Shown here piece by piece: positions 1 through 6,675 of a DNA stretch of 9,842 nucleotides (position 1 is the first letter of the stretch; each line of letters begins with the position of its first letter). The translations under genes were made by a program, and so were the position numbers. The stretch is from Rhodospirillaceae bacterium (GTDB lineage: Bacteria; Pseudomonadota; Alphaproteobacteria; UBA11136), in NCBI GenBank assembly GCA_018663165.1, contig JABJES010000175.1:1-9842 (forward strand), written 5' to 3'. The notes below the pieces were generated by a model. It did not search any database and was not told the DNA's origin. It saw only the letters and a program-made list of their open reading frames with translations.

Positions 1-488
1 CCCATGACGTTATAATGGGGAACCACTTTTTCGGCGCCGTAATAACTTAGGGTCAACATGCTGCCACCCTCAGACATGATAGCGGCTGCGTGGCGGCAGG
101 CTTCGGTGAAGGAGTAACAGGAGATATCCATGGTTTTGAGGAAATTTTCCCGGCTGGTATCCATGTAGCTGCCTTTGAGCTCTTCCTTGTCGGAATAAGC
201 GATGGCATGGACCAGAAAGTCGATCTCGCCCCATTCTTTTTTTAATGCGCTAAAGACCGCTTTTGTGCTGCCGTTCTCGGCGACATCGCAAGGCAGGAGA
301 AGTTCTGAGCCGACGGATTGGGCCAACGGGCGCACGCGCTTTTCCAGCGCCTCGCCCTGGTACGTAAAGGCCAGGTCGGCACCGTGATCGGCCAGTGTTT
401 TGGCAATGCCCCAGGCAATGGAGCGGTCATTGGCAACACCCATGACCAGGCCTTTTTTTCCGGCCATGAGCGGACTGTGATCGTTCAT
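1..488 (-). CDS. fabI: Enoyl-[acyl-carrier-protein] reductase (NADH), FabI type, 3' end cut off
   Basis: FabI carries out the last reduction of each fatty-acid elongation cycle in the cytoplasm, turning trans-2-enoyl-ACP into acyl-ACP with NAD(P)H. The 162 visible codons are the N-terminal part of a family of about 260-275 residues. The nucleotide-binding loop GVANDRSIAWGIA is at residues 17-29, LLPCDVAEN at 64-72 and DFLVHAIAYSD at 90-100. The active-site segment LSYYGAEKVVPHYNVM is at 147-162, where Tyr149 and Tyr159 match E. coli Tyr146 and Tyr156. The catalytic Lys would fall about four residues beyond the window edge. I chose the ATG at 486-488 because GAGGA lies six bases upstream of it; an internal ATG at codon 8 is a weaker choice. 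The next gene on this strand, the lipoprotein, ends 144 bp upstream, so fabI probably has its own promoter. Confidence 0.94.
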   Translation of the reverse strand, partial: MNDHSPLMAGKKGLVMGVANDRSIAWGIAKTLADHGADLAFTYQGEALEKRVRPLAQSVGSELLLPCDVAENGSTKAVFSALKKEWGEIDFLVHAIAYSDKEELKGSYMDTSRENFLKTMDISCYSFTEACRHAAAIMSEGGSMLTLSYYGAEKVVPHYNVM

Positions 489-528
489 CTATATCCTCAA
501 GATGAAAAGGTGAGGTTCAACGCGCCGC

Positions 529-556
529 ATCCTACACGAAAGATTTGGCCGGGCAA
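529..556 (-). promoter_or_regulatory. Possible sigma-70-type promoter of fabI
   Basis: Read on the minus strand, TTGCCC (551-556) and TAGGAT (529-534) are separated by 16 bp and lie about 40 bp upstream of the fabI start codon. Both hexamers are imperfect. The call rests only on their spacing and on the need for a promoter in this 144-bp gap. Confidence 0.28.
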
Positions 557-632
557 AGCCATCCGGTGGCCTTTTGGGCTAAGAAAATGGCTGAAACTCC
601 GGGTTTTACGAAAAAGTATCGCGCTGCAGGGG

Positions 633-1100
633 TTACTTGATGATTTTCCAAGTGCCATCGCTCTGACGGCAGGCCGTGCCTGAGGCAAGCTCAGACTGTC
701 CATTAATGGTGACGGTTTGGTGAAACTCACGACAATAAACGTCGTCTTTGGTTCTGAACGTTTTTATCGGGGTCAAGCTGCCCCTATGTCCGTTATCGGG
801 GTTCTGCCAGGCCAGGGCCTCACCGGTTGGCGAAGATTCAAGAGATTCCTGGGCGGTTTCAGCCATATATTGACGATCCATCTGATCCAGCGAGTTGCCG
901 ATGGCACCACCGATCAGGCCGCCGAGGATGACTCCTGCGGCGATCGCCTGGGGGCTGCCACCAACTTCTGCCCCGATCACGCCGCCAGCGGTGCCACCAA
1001 GAATTGCTCCAAGGGTGCCCTGGGGGCCGGTCAGCTCTTCACAGGCCGTCAACATCAGGATGGCGCTGAGGAGGGGGATGATTTTTTTTAATTGAGCCAT
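633..1100 (-). CDS. Glycine-zipper outer-membrane lipoprotein, RT0821/Lpp1805 (17-kDa surface antigen-like) family
   Basis: This 155-residue protein starts with a lipoprotein signal peptide: Lys5-Lys6, a hydrophobic stretch at 7-17 and the lipobox LTAC with Cys20 as the lipidation site. Residue +2 is Glu, not the Asp that signals inner-membrane retention, so the outer membrane is the likely location. Residues about 30-70 form a glycine-zipper hairpin (GAILGGTAGGVIGAEVGG, then GVILGGLIGGAIGNSLD), typical of Gly-rich 2TM surface antigens. The C-terminal domain (about 95-155) contains DVYCREFHQTVTINGQ and ASGTACRQSDGTWKII. Cys123 and Cys144 could form a disulfide in the periplasm. Family members are thought to have an envelope-associated structural role; no enzyme activity is implied. 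The start ATG is at 1098-1100, and the only Shine-Dalgarno-like sequence is a weak AGAGA. The gene is divergent from pdxH and lies between it and fabI. Confidence 0.86.
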   Translation of the reverse strand: MAQLKKIIPLLSAILMLTACEELTGPQGTLGAILGGTAGGVIGAEVGGSPQAIAAGVILGGLIGGAIGNSLDQMDRQYMAETAQESLESSPTGEALAWQNPDNGHRGSLTPIKTFRTKDDVYCREFHQTVTINGQSELASGTACRQSDGTWKIIK

Positions 1101-1170
1101 GCTTGTCTCTGAATGAAAGGGGGCCGGATCGGGTTAAAAAAGGTTGCCGGGGGCAGGTGCCGCGATGTAA

Positions 1171-1188
1171 CAGAATAGGCGTATTCTG
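1171..1188. promoter_or_regulatory. Perfect 18-bp palindrome (7-bp arms), possible operator between lipoprotein gene and pdxH
   Basis: CAGAATA, GGCG, TATTCTG is an exact inverted repeat with a 4-base centre, in the 110-bp gap between two divergent genes. It ends 22 bp before the pdxH ATG and 70 bp before the lipoprotein ATG. The size and position fit a dimeric repressor operator. It could also form a short hairpin in the pdxH leader, but it has no T-tract, so it is not a terminator. I do not recognise the cognate regulator. Confidence 0.45.
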
Positions 1189-1210
1189 ACACATTGCACC
1201 GGTCAAGTGA

Positions 1211-1801
1211 ATGAACAAGACGGATAAAGACGATCCCCTCTCTAAGTTCCAGGCTTGGTTCGCTGAAGCTGAAAAAACCGAACCCGAAGGGGCACGCGCT
1301 GTTGCTCTGGCCACCGCGACCAGGGAAGGCGCGCCCTCGGTGCGGATGGTGTTACTGAAAAAGGCAGCACCGGAGGGGTTCTATTTTTTCACCAACCTGG
1401 AAAGCCGGAAAGGTCTGGAGCTGTCAGAAAATCCTAAAGCTGCTCTCTGTTTTTACTGGGATTCAACGAATATGCAGGTGCGGGTTGAGGGCGCTGTTGA
1501 ACCCGTCTCTGAATCGCAAGCCGATGCCTATTTTGCCACCCGCGACCGTTTAAGTCAGATCGGGGCATGGGCGTCGGATCAGTCGCGTCCGCTTGAGGGG
1601 ATGCTTGGGCTGGAGAAAAAAGTCGCTAAATTTACCGCTAAATTCGGCATTGGTTCGATTCCCCGTCCGCCGCATTGGTCTGGGTTCCGCCTTATCCCGT
1701 CACGGATTGAATTTTGGAAACGGCGCTCTTTTCGTCTTCACGAGCGGGTCGTGTATGATCGTCAAGGTGAAGACTGGAAAGTCACTCCGCTTTACCCCTG
1801 A
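1211..1801 (+). CDS. pdxH: Pyridoxamine 5'-phosphate oxidase
   Basis: PdxH is an FMN-dependent cytoplasmic homodimer that oxidises pyridoxine 5'-phosphate or pyridoxamine 5'-phosphate to pyridoxal 5'-phosphate (PLP), the final step of PLP synthesis and salvage. The 196 residues are near normal family length. Visible motifs are the FMN segment SVRMVLLK (43-50), FFTNLESRKG (59-68) and MQVRVEG (88-94). The phosphate-binding run YFATRDRLSQIGAW (107-120) keeps Tyr107, Arg111 and Ser115. The C-terminal signature IEFWKRRSFRLHER (166-179) keeps Arg175 and His177. Two departures are visible: Lys170 follows the signature Trp where Gln, His or Gly is usual, and the protein ends in LYP instead of the common LAP. 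The ATG has almost no Shine-Dalgarno sequence (AAGTGA touches it), but no other in-frame ATG fits. The CDF gene follows 39 bp downstream. Confidence 0.95.
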   Translation: MNKTDKDDPLSKFQAWFAEAEKTEPEGARAVALATATREGAPSVRMVLLKKAAPEGFYFFTNLESRKGLELSENPKAALCFYWDSTNMQVRVEGAVEPVSESQADAYFATRDRLSQIGAWASDQSRPLEGMLGLEKKVAKFTAKFGIGSIPRPPHWSGFRLIPSRIEFWKRRSFRLHERVVYDRQGEDWKVTPLYP

Positions 1802-1840
1802 GGATGCGGCGTAAAGTCGCGAAGAGGAGTTTAAAGTTCG

Positions 1841-2776
1841 ATGCACGGTGATGATTTCAATGTAGATACGTCCCGGATGTCCCCAAAGCATGCCCGGCTG
1901 ATGCGGCTTGCAACCGTTTGTGCCGTGCTGGTGGCGAGCCTGTTAATCGCCGTCAAACTGGCGACCTGGCTTTATACCGGGTCGGTCAGCATCCTTTCAT
2001 CCCTCGCCGATTCCATGATCGATGTGCTGGCCTCGCTGATCAATATGTATGCAGTCCACCATTCCCTGCAGCCAGCCGATAAGGAACACCGGTTCGGCCA
2101 CGGCAAGGCCGAACCATTGGCCGGCCTGGCCCAGGCGGCATTTATTACGGGCACGGCGATTTTCATCCTCATGGAGGCCAGCGATCATATGGTCAATCAG
2201 CGTGTGGTTGAACATGCGCCTGAAGGCATTGCGGTGATGCTTTTTTCCATCTTTGTCACTTTTGCTCTGGTATTTTTTCAGCGTCACGTCATCCGGCTTA
2301 CCGGTTCTGTGGCGATTTCCGCCGATCAGCTCCATTACAAAGGCGATGTCCTGATCAATGGCAGCGTTATTCTGGCGCTGGTTGCGTCTGATTATATGGG
2401 GTCGACCTTCATTGACCCGGTGATTGCGGGGGTTATCGCTCTTTATATCCTCTATTGCGCGGCAAAAATCGGTCGTGATTCTCTTAATCTGCTTATGGAC
2501 AGTGAATTGCCTGATGCGGATCGCAAGAAGATCAGGGAAATAGCCACATCCCATCCAGATGTCTGTGATATTCATGATCTTCGCACCCGTTCCAGTGGGT
2601 TGCAGACATTTATTCAGCTTCATCTGGAAATGGACGGTTCGATCACCCTCAATGAGGCCCATAAAATTGCCGAAGAGGTGATGCACAAAATTCTTGAGGT
2701 CTTTCCTAATGCCGAGGTGTTGATCCACGAAGATCCAGAAGGTGTCGATGAGGAACGGGTGCAGTTCGGCGACTGA
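1841..2776 (+). CDS. fieF: Cation diffusion facilitator (CDF) metal exporter, FieF-like
   Basis: CDF proteins are inner-membrane dimers that exchange cytosolic Zn(II), Fe(II) or similar divalent ions for protons. This 311-residue protein has about six membrane segments, at roughly 25-45, 48-72, 92-112, 130-148, 172-184 and 190-210. The transport site matches the E. coli FieF Asp/Asp/His/Asp pattern: Asp57 and Asp61 in ADSMID, and His165 and Asp169 in HYKGDV. The second site is Asp80, His83 and His87 in DKEHRFGHGK. The cytoplasmic ferredoxin-like domain (about 215-300) has IHDLRTR, FIQLHLEMDG and LIHEDPE, with His245, His261, His296 and Asp298 at the regulatory metal sites. The four-residue site resembles FieF/YiiP more than strictly zinc-specific members, but the metal cannot be fixed from sequence. 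AGAGGAG at 1823-1829 lies about 11 bases before the ATG; ATG 1877 is an alternative start. Confidence 0.92.
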   Translation: MHGDDFNVDTSRMSPKHARLMRLATVCAVLVASLLIAVKLATWLYTGSVSILSSLADSMIDVLASLINMYAVHHSLQPADKEHRFGHGKAEPLAGLAQAAFITGTAIFILMEASDHMVNQRVVEHAPEGIAVMLFSIFVTFALVFFQRHVIRLTGSVAISADQLHYKGDVLINGSVILALVASDYMGSTFIDPVIAGVIALYILYCAAKIGRDSLNLLMDSELPDADRKKIREIATSHPDVCDIHDLRTRSSGLQTFIQLHLEMDGSITLNEAHKIAEEVMHKILEVFPNAEVLIHEDPEGVDEERVQFGD

Positions 2777-2817
2777 GCCTGTTGCCCTGATTAAGGGACT
2801 CCAAAGAGGAAGAGCCA

Positions 2818-4365
2818 ATGATCGTCGAGGATCAAAGCGCTGTTTTTGATTTTCTCTCCAATCCCTCATCCTATGGGGCTGGGGTGCAAGATGTAGAACG
2901 GCTCGACACCCATATTTCAGCCATATTTCTTGCTGGTGATCATGTCTACAAGCTGAAGAAAGCGGTTAAATTCCCCTATCTGGATTTTTCGACCCTTGAG
3001 TTGCGCCAGCGCTATTGTGCTGCGGAATTGGCGGTCAACAAACGGACGGCACCGGATCTATACGAGCGGATTCTGGCTGTTACACGCCAACCAGACGGCG
3101 CATTCGAACTCGGTGGCAAGGGAGAAGTCGTCGACTGGCTGGTGGTTATGCACCGTTTCGATCAGGCAGGCCTTTTTGATGCCCTGGCCATGGCGGGGGA
3201 ATTGAAGGATGAATTAGTCGATTGTCTGGCCGGGGAAATCGCCGCCTTTCACTGTCGGGCAGAACCTCGCCATTTGTCCAGTTCTGCCTTGGGTATAGCC
3301 GAAACCCTGGCGGAAACGTCCACCCGTTTGGCCGATCACGGTAAGGATATATTCGATCAGGCGGTGGCGGGCGATCTGGCGAAAAGATCGGCCGATATAT
3401 TCGACCAGGTCGAGGGCTTGCTGAATGAGCGCGGCGCGGCGGGCTGGGTGCGCCATTGCCATGGTGATCTCCATTTGCGCAATATTTGTCTTTTTAAGGG
3501 TCGCCCGACCCTTTTTGATGCGATCGAATTTTCCGATGCCTTTTCCAATATCGATATTTTGTATGATCTCGCCTTTCTGCTGATGGACCTTGAACATCGT
3601 GGGCTTCATTCTCACGCCAACAGACTATTGAACGGGTATCTGGGGACAATTTTTTCGCCTGAGGACCAGTTGCGGGGCCTTGCCGCCCTGCCGCTTTTTT
3701 TGTCCTGCCGGGCGGGAATACGTGCCCATACCGGTGCTGATTCAGCAAAAAGCCAATTGCAAGCGGACAAGGCAAAAGAGCTGTTTGCCGAGGCTCGCGC
3801 CTATCTTTCTCTGGCTGTAGATTTTCTCAGCCCGCCGCTCCCCCGCCTTATTGCTGTCGGTGGTTTGTCGGGCAGTGGCAAGACGACACTGGCCCGTCGG
3901 CTGGCGCCTGAACTTAATCCTAGGCCGGGGGCGGTGATTTTACGTAGCGATGTGATCCGAAAGGAGATGGTCGGTGTCGACGCGCTGACCCGGTTGCCCC
4001 CAGACGAGTATAGCCAGGAAAGCTCCCGGCGGGTTTACGACATAATCTTAAATCGGGCGGGATTGGCCTTAAAGGCCGGGTACAGCGTTATTGTTGATGC
4101 TGTTTTCGCTCGACCCGATGAGCGTGAGGCTATTTGTGAATTGGCTCGCAACGCCGGAGTGCCGTTTTCGGGATTTTGGCTCCAGACGCCGGTTGCTGAA
4201 ATGACCCGCCGTCTGGAGGCCCGCACACGAGATGCGTCGGATGCGACCCCGGAAGTTCTCCTTATGCAGTTGGCGTATGAGCTTGGGGAAATTACCTGGG
4301 CGCGGGTTGATTCGACGGCCAAACCAGATGCCGTCCTTGCCGAGGCCCGGCGGAGTCTGGTCTAA
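2818..4365 (+). CDS. APH-type phosphotransferase / P-loop kinase fusion protein (COG2187-COG0645 type)
   Basis: This 515-residue cytoplasmic protein joins two kinase-like domains. The N-terminal domain (about 25-330) has the aminoglycoside-phosphotransferase fold. VYKLKKAVKFPYLDF (43-57) carries candidate ATP-contacting lysines, CHGDLHLRN (214-222) is the catalytic loop with Asp217 as likely base, and FDAIEF (233-238) supplies the metal-binding Asp234. The C-terminal domain (about 342-515) is a gluconate-kinase/zeta-like P-loop domain with GGLSGSGKTT (348-357), SDVIRKE (377-383) and VDAVF (426-430). All catalytic motifs look intact in both halves. The family is usually annotated as bifunctional aminoglycoside phosphotransferase/ATP-binding protein; no substrate is known to me and drug resistance should not be inferred. 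AGAGGA precedes the ATG at normal spacing. The gene lies 41 bp after the CDF gene and 53 bp before a universal stress protein gene, so co-transcription is likely. Confidence 0.9.
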   Translation: MIVEDQSAVFDFLSNPSSYGAGVQDVERLDTHISAIFLAGDHVYKLKKAVKFPYLDFSTLELRQRYCAAELAVNKRTAPDLYERILAVTRQPDGAFELGGKGEVVDWLVVMHRFDQAGLFDALAMAGELKDELVDCLAGEIAAFHCRAEPRHLSSSALGIAETLAETSTRLADHGKDIFDQAVAGDLAKRSADIFDQVEGLLNERGAAGWVRHCHGDLHLRNICLFKGRPTLFDAIEFSDAFSNIDILYDLAFLLMDLEHRGLHSHANRLLNGYLGTIFSPEDQLRGLAALPLFLSCRAGIRAHTGADSAKSQLQADKAKELFAEARAYLSLAVDFLSPPLPRLIAVGGLSGSGKTTLARRLAPELNPRPGAVILRSDVIRKEMVGVDALTRLPPDEYSQESSRRVYDIILNRAGLALKAGYSVIVDAVFARPDEREAICELARNAGVPFSGFWLQTPVAEMTRRLEARTRDASDATPEVLLMQLAYELGEITWARVDSTAKPDAVLAEARRSLV

Positions 4366-4384
4366 TATACAGAATAGATAATTT

Positions 4385-4403
4385 GTCGGCGAAATGTGCC
4401 GGC
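4385..4403 (+). other. Short hairpin between the kinase-fusion and usp genes
   Basis: GTCGGC (4385-4390) and GCCGGC (4398-4403) pair over six bases with one G-U wobble around a 7-base loop, and TTTC follows. It could be a weak attenuator or an RNA-stability element in front of usp. The T-tract is too short for a confident terminator. Confidence 0.22.
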
Positions 4404-4408
4404 TTTCA

Positions 4409-4414
4409 GGGAGG
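4409..4414 (+). promoter_or_regulatory. Ribosome binding site that favours the second of two adjacent GTG start codons
   Basis: GGGAGG is a strong Shine-Dalgarno match. It leaves 4 bases to GTG 4419 and 7 bases to GTG 4422. The second spacing is closer to optimal, so translation more likely begins at 4422. Confidence 0.55.
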
Positions 4415-4421
4415 ATAAGTG

Positions 4422-5276
4422 GTGATTAAGGTCATCCTTGCGCTTTTGGGCGGCACAGAAAGCGACGAACGGGCACTCCGTACGGCCTTTGGTTTGGCTC
4501 AACTCTACGAGGCTCATGTGGAGGCGCTCCATGTGCGGATCGATCCTCGCACGGCGATGCCTTATATGGGCGAGGGCATGTCCGGTGCGGCGATACAGGA
4601 AATTCTGGAATCGGCTGAAAAGGACGAGGAGTCCCTGTCGGGAAAATTACAGAAATTATTCGCCAGCCTTTGCACCGAAGGAGAGATTCCTCTTTCCGAT
4701 ACGCCCTCAAACGGCGTGTCGGCAGCCTGGGTTGAGGAAATCGGCCGTGAGGACGAGATCGTTTCCCGCCGTGGCCGCCTTGCCGACCTGATTCTTGTCG
4801 GTCGTCCCGGTAAAAATGATGAACCTAGTGCGGGCCTGACGATTGAAACGGCACTTTTTGAAAGCGGTCGTCCAGTGATGATCATTCCCCCTGGGCCGCT
4901 GGTTCAAACCGGACGAAAAATTGCGGTGGCCTGGAACGGGTCTCTTGAGGCAACCCGTGCCGTCGCTGGCGCGATGCCGGTTTTGCGCCGGGCCGATGAG
5001 GTGACCGTCTTTTCCGTTATTGACAAGGATGATGGTGAGGGGCCGGACGGTCTCGTTCGTTATCTGGGCTGGAATGGGGTTTCAGCCCAGGCTCAAACCA
5101 TCGACAGCAAGGGCCGCCCCGCCGGGCGGGCGCTTCTCGAAGAGGTATCACAGTGGCAGGGTGATCTTTTGGTGATGGGTGGATATACCCATAACCGTTT
5201 TCGTCAGATGCTGTTTGGCGGAGTTACCCGTCACATCATGACAGACGCGCCTATTCCCGTTCTTATGACCCATTAA
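4422..5276 (+). CDS. Tandem-domain universal stress protein (UspA family)
   Basis: This protein has two Usp folds in a row (about 1-158 and 166-285, numbering from the alternative GTG at 4419). It would act in the cytoplasm as a nucleotide-binding stress protein. The first domain begins VILALLGGTESDERALRTAF and has the beta-strand DLILVGRPG, but lacks a recognisable G-x2-G-x9-G(S/T) ATP loop. The second has IAVAWNGSLEATRAVAGAMP (168-187) and the loop GGYTHNRFRQMLFGGVT (254-270), which resembles the ATP-binding motif with Thr257 in place of the second glycine. A bound nucleotide is therefore likely only in the second half. The start is GTG (4419 or 4422; see the ribosome-binding-site entry). 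The gene follows the APH/P-loop kinase fusion by about 55 bp and converges on hemA. The last codons and stop lie inside a short tandem duplication. Confidence 0.9.
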   Translation: MIKVILALLGGTESDERALRTAFGLAQLYEAHVEALHVRIDPRTAMPYMGEGMSGAAIQEILESAEKDEESLSGKLQKLFASLCTEGEIPLSDTPSNGVSAAWVEEIGREDEIVSRRGRLADLILVGRPGKNDEPSAGLTIETALFESGRPVMIIPPGPLVQTGRKIAVAWNGSLEATRAVAGAMPVLRRADEVTVFSVIDKDDGEGPDGLVRYLGWNGVSAQAQTIDSKGRPAGRALLEEVSQWQGDLLVMGGYTHNRFRQMLFGGVTRHIMTDAPIPVLMTH

Positions 5277-5309
5277 GGGTCCGGCCCGCTCTTATGACCC
5301 ATTAGGGTC
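5261..5309. repeat. Two copies of a ~20-bp repeat with hairpin arms, 29-bp period, between usp and hemA
   Basis: Copy 1 starts at 5261 and copy 2 at 5290. Both contain TCTTATGACCCATTA followed by GGGTC, and copy 1 has one extra A. Each copy holds the inverted repeat GACCC/GGGTC (5267-5271 with 5277-5281; 5296-5300 with 5305-5309), and the inner GGGTC can also pair with the second GACCC. The repeat covers the usp stop codon and touches the hemA stop codon. It may serve as a weak two-way transcription end signal, but no T-tract follows on either strand. Confidence 0.7.
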
Positions 5310-6519
5310 AGGCGGCTCGTTTGATCTCCAGGCGGCTCCAGACATCGAGAAGGGAGCTGATCAAGTGATCCATCATTTCGTTAGTATGCAGGGGCGAGGG
5401 CGTGAAACGTAGCCGTTCGGTCCCGCGCGGCACGGTCGGGTAATTGATCGGCTGGACATAGACCCGATGGCGGGTCAACAATTCGTCACTGGCCTGTTTG
5501 CATAGTTTGGGGTCACCGATCATCAGCGGCACGATATGGCTGATCGACGGCATCACCGGCAGGCCTGCTTCTCTCATGCGTCGTTTCAGGGTTGCCGCTC
5601 GCTCGTGTAGGCCGTCGCGCTCGGCGGTGCTGAATTTCAAATGATGGAGGGCGGCAAAAGCCCCCGCGGCAACGGCTGGCGGCAGGGAGGTGGTAAAAAT
5701 AAACCCTGTGGCGTGAGACCGCACAAAATCAATCAGACTTGCTGACGCGGTAATGTAACCGCCCATGGTGCCGAAGGCTTTGGCCAGGGTTCCCTGAAGG
5801 ATCGTCACTCGGTCCATGACGCCATCGCGTTCGGCGACGCCACCGCCCCGGTCGCCATACATGCCGACGGCGTGAACCTCATCGAGGAAGGTGATGGCGT
5901 TGTATTTTTCGGAGATCTCGACAATCTCGGGGATCGGGGCAATATCTCCATCCATGGAATAAACCGATTCGAAGATGACGATCTTGGGACGTTCCAGGGG
6001 CTCGTTTTTCAGAATTTCTTCCAGATGGGCGACATCGTTGTGGCGGAAAATCTTTTTCTCGGCCTTTGAAAAGCGAATGCCCTGAATCATTGAGGCATGG
6101 TTGAATTCATCGGAAACCATCAGGCAATTGGGCAGTTTTGAGCCCAGCGTGCTGAGTGCTGCTTCATTGGCCATATAACCGGAGTTGAAGAGCAGCGCGG
6201 CTTCCTTGCGGTGGAGGTAGCAAAGCTCGCGCTCCAGAAGGACATGGTAATGGTTGGTGCCTGAAATATTGCGCGTTCCCCCGGCGCCGGCACCATCCCG
6301 CTCAATGGCCTCGATCATGGCATCAATGACTTTGGGATGCTGTCCCATGCCAAGATAATCGTTGCTGCACCAGACCGTGACTTCCTCAACCTTGTCGCCT
6401 CGGTAATTCAGCGCCTTGGGAAAGTTTCCGGCCATGCGTTCAAGATCGGCAAAGACCCGGTAGCGGCCTTCCGTCTTCAGGCCGGCAAGGTTGTCGGAAA
6501 AAAACTTTTCGTAATCCAT
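5308..6519 (-). CDS. hemA: 5-aminolevulinate synthase
   Basis: HemA condenses glycine with succinyl-CoA to form 5-aminolevulinate, CO2 and CoA, the first committed step of heme (and, where present, bacteriochlorophyll and cobalamin) synthesis by the C4 route. It is a PLP-dependent homodimer of the alpha-oxoamine synthase family. The 403 residues match the usual alphaproteobacterial length. Visible motifs are CSNDYLGMGQHP (51-62), the glycine-rich GAGAGGTRNISGTNHYH (76-92), NHAS (140-143), SVYSMDGD (185-192) and FLDEVHAVGMYG (211-222, Asp214 and His217 contacting PLP). TLAKAFG (244-250) has Lys247 as the Schiff-base lysine, and the substrate-binding Arg371 is in RLRFTPSPLH. The ATG at 6517-6519 has AGGA seven bases upstream. 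The gene converges with usp and faces an AT-rich non-coding region that must hold its promoter. Confidence 0.97.
   Translation of the reverse strand: MDYEKFFSDNLAGLKTEGRYRVFADLERMAGNFPKALNYRGDKVEEVTVWCSNDYLGMGQHPKVIDAMIEAIERDGAGAGGTRNISGTNHYHVLLERELCYLHRKEAALLFNSGYMANEAALSTLGSKLPNCLMVSDEFNHASMIQGIRFSKAEKKIFRHNDVAHLEEILKNEPLERPKIVIFESVYSMDGDIAPIPEIVEISEKYNAITFLDEVHAVGMYGDRGGGVAERDGVMDRVTILQGTLAKAFGTMGGYITASASLIDFVRSHATGFIFTTSLPPAVAAGAFAALHHLKFSTAERDGLHERAATLKRRMREAGLPVMPSISHIVPLMIGDPKLCKQASDELLTRHRVYVQPINYPTVPRGTERLRFTPSPLHTNEMMDHLISSLLDVWSRLEIKRAA
5309..5338. repeat. 10-bp direct repeat at the 3' end of hemA
   Basis: CAGGCGGCTC occurs at 5309-5318 and again at 5329-5338, a 20-bp period. On the hemA strand this is GAGCCGCCTG twice, read in two different frames (SRL, then RAA and stop). 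Because 20 is not a multiple of three, the second copy supplies the stop codon. Confidence 0.6.
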
Positions 6520-6556
6520 CGTCGGGTCCTGATTGTGATTCCTGATTATTCGGCGC

Positions 6557-6571
6557 CCCTTAAGCTAAGGG
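6557..6571 (-). other. Hairpin in the probable hemA leader
   Basis: CCCTTA (6557-6562) and TAAGGG (6566-6571) form a perfect 6-bp stem around a 3-base loop, about 38 bp upstream of the hemA start codon. It may be an operator half or an mRNA leader structure. There is no T-tract in the hemA direction. Confidence 0.35.
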
Positions 6572-6603
6572 CAGTTACATCGTTAAAAAAATACACGCTT
6601 ATT

Positions 6604-6624
6604 TCTCAATATTCTCTCAATATT
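6604..6624. repeat. Tandem AT-rich direct repeat, 11-bp period
   Basis: TCTCAATATT occurs at 6604-6613 and 6615-6624, separated by one base. It lies between the hemA start and the DnaA-box cluster. It could be part of a duplex-unwinding element or a regulator-binding pair on one face of the helix. Confidence 0.55.
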
Positions 6625-6675
6625 TGTCGCGGCCTTTCATTGATCTGGCCCCTTCACCGACTTTTTTTAACTAAA

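Noticed and set aside
1997..2869. 290-residue open frame on the minus strand opposite the CDF gene
   Set aside because: The plus-strand frame carries clear CDF metal-site motifs in the right order. The antisense product has no recognisable family features and appears to be a codon-bias shadow.
4370..4377. CAGAATAG, the same 8 bases as the left arm of the palindrome upstream of pdxH
   Set aside because: Only a half-site with no matching right arm; a single 8-base recurrence in about 10 kb of mixed composition is unremarkable.
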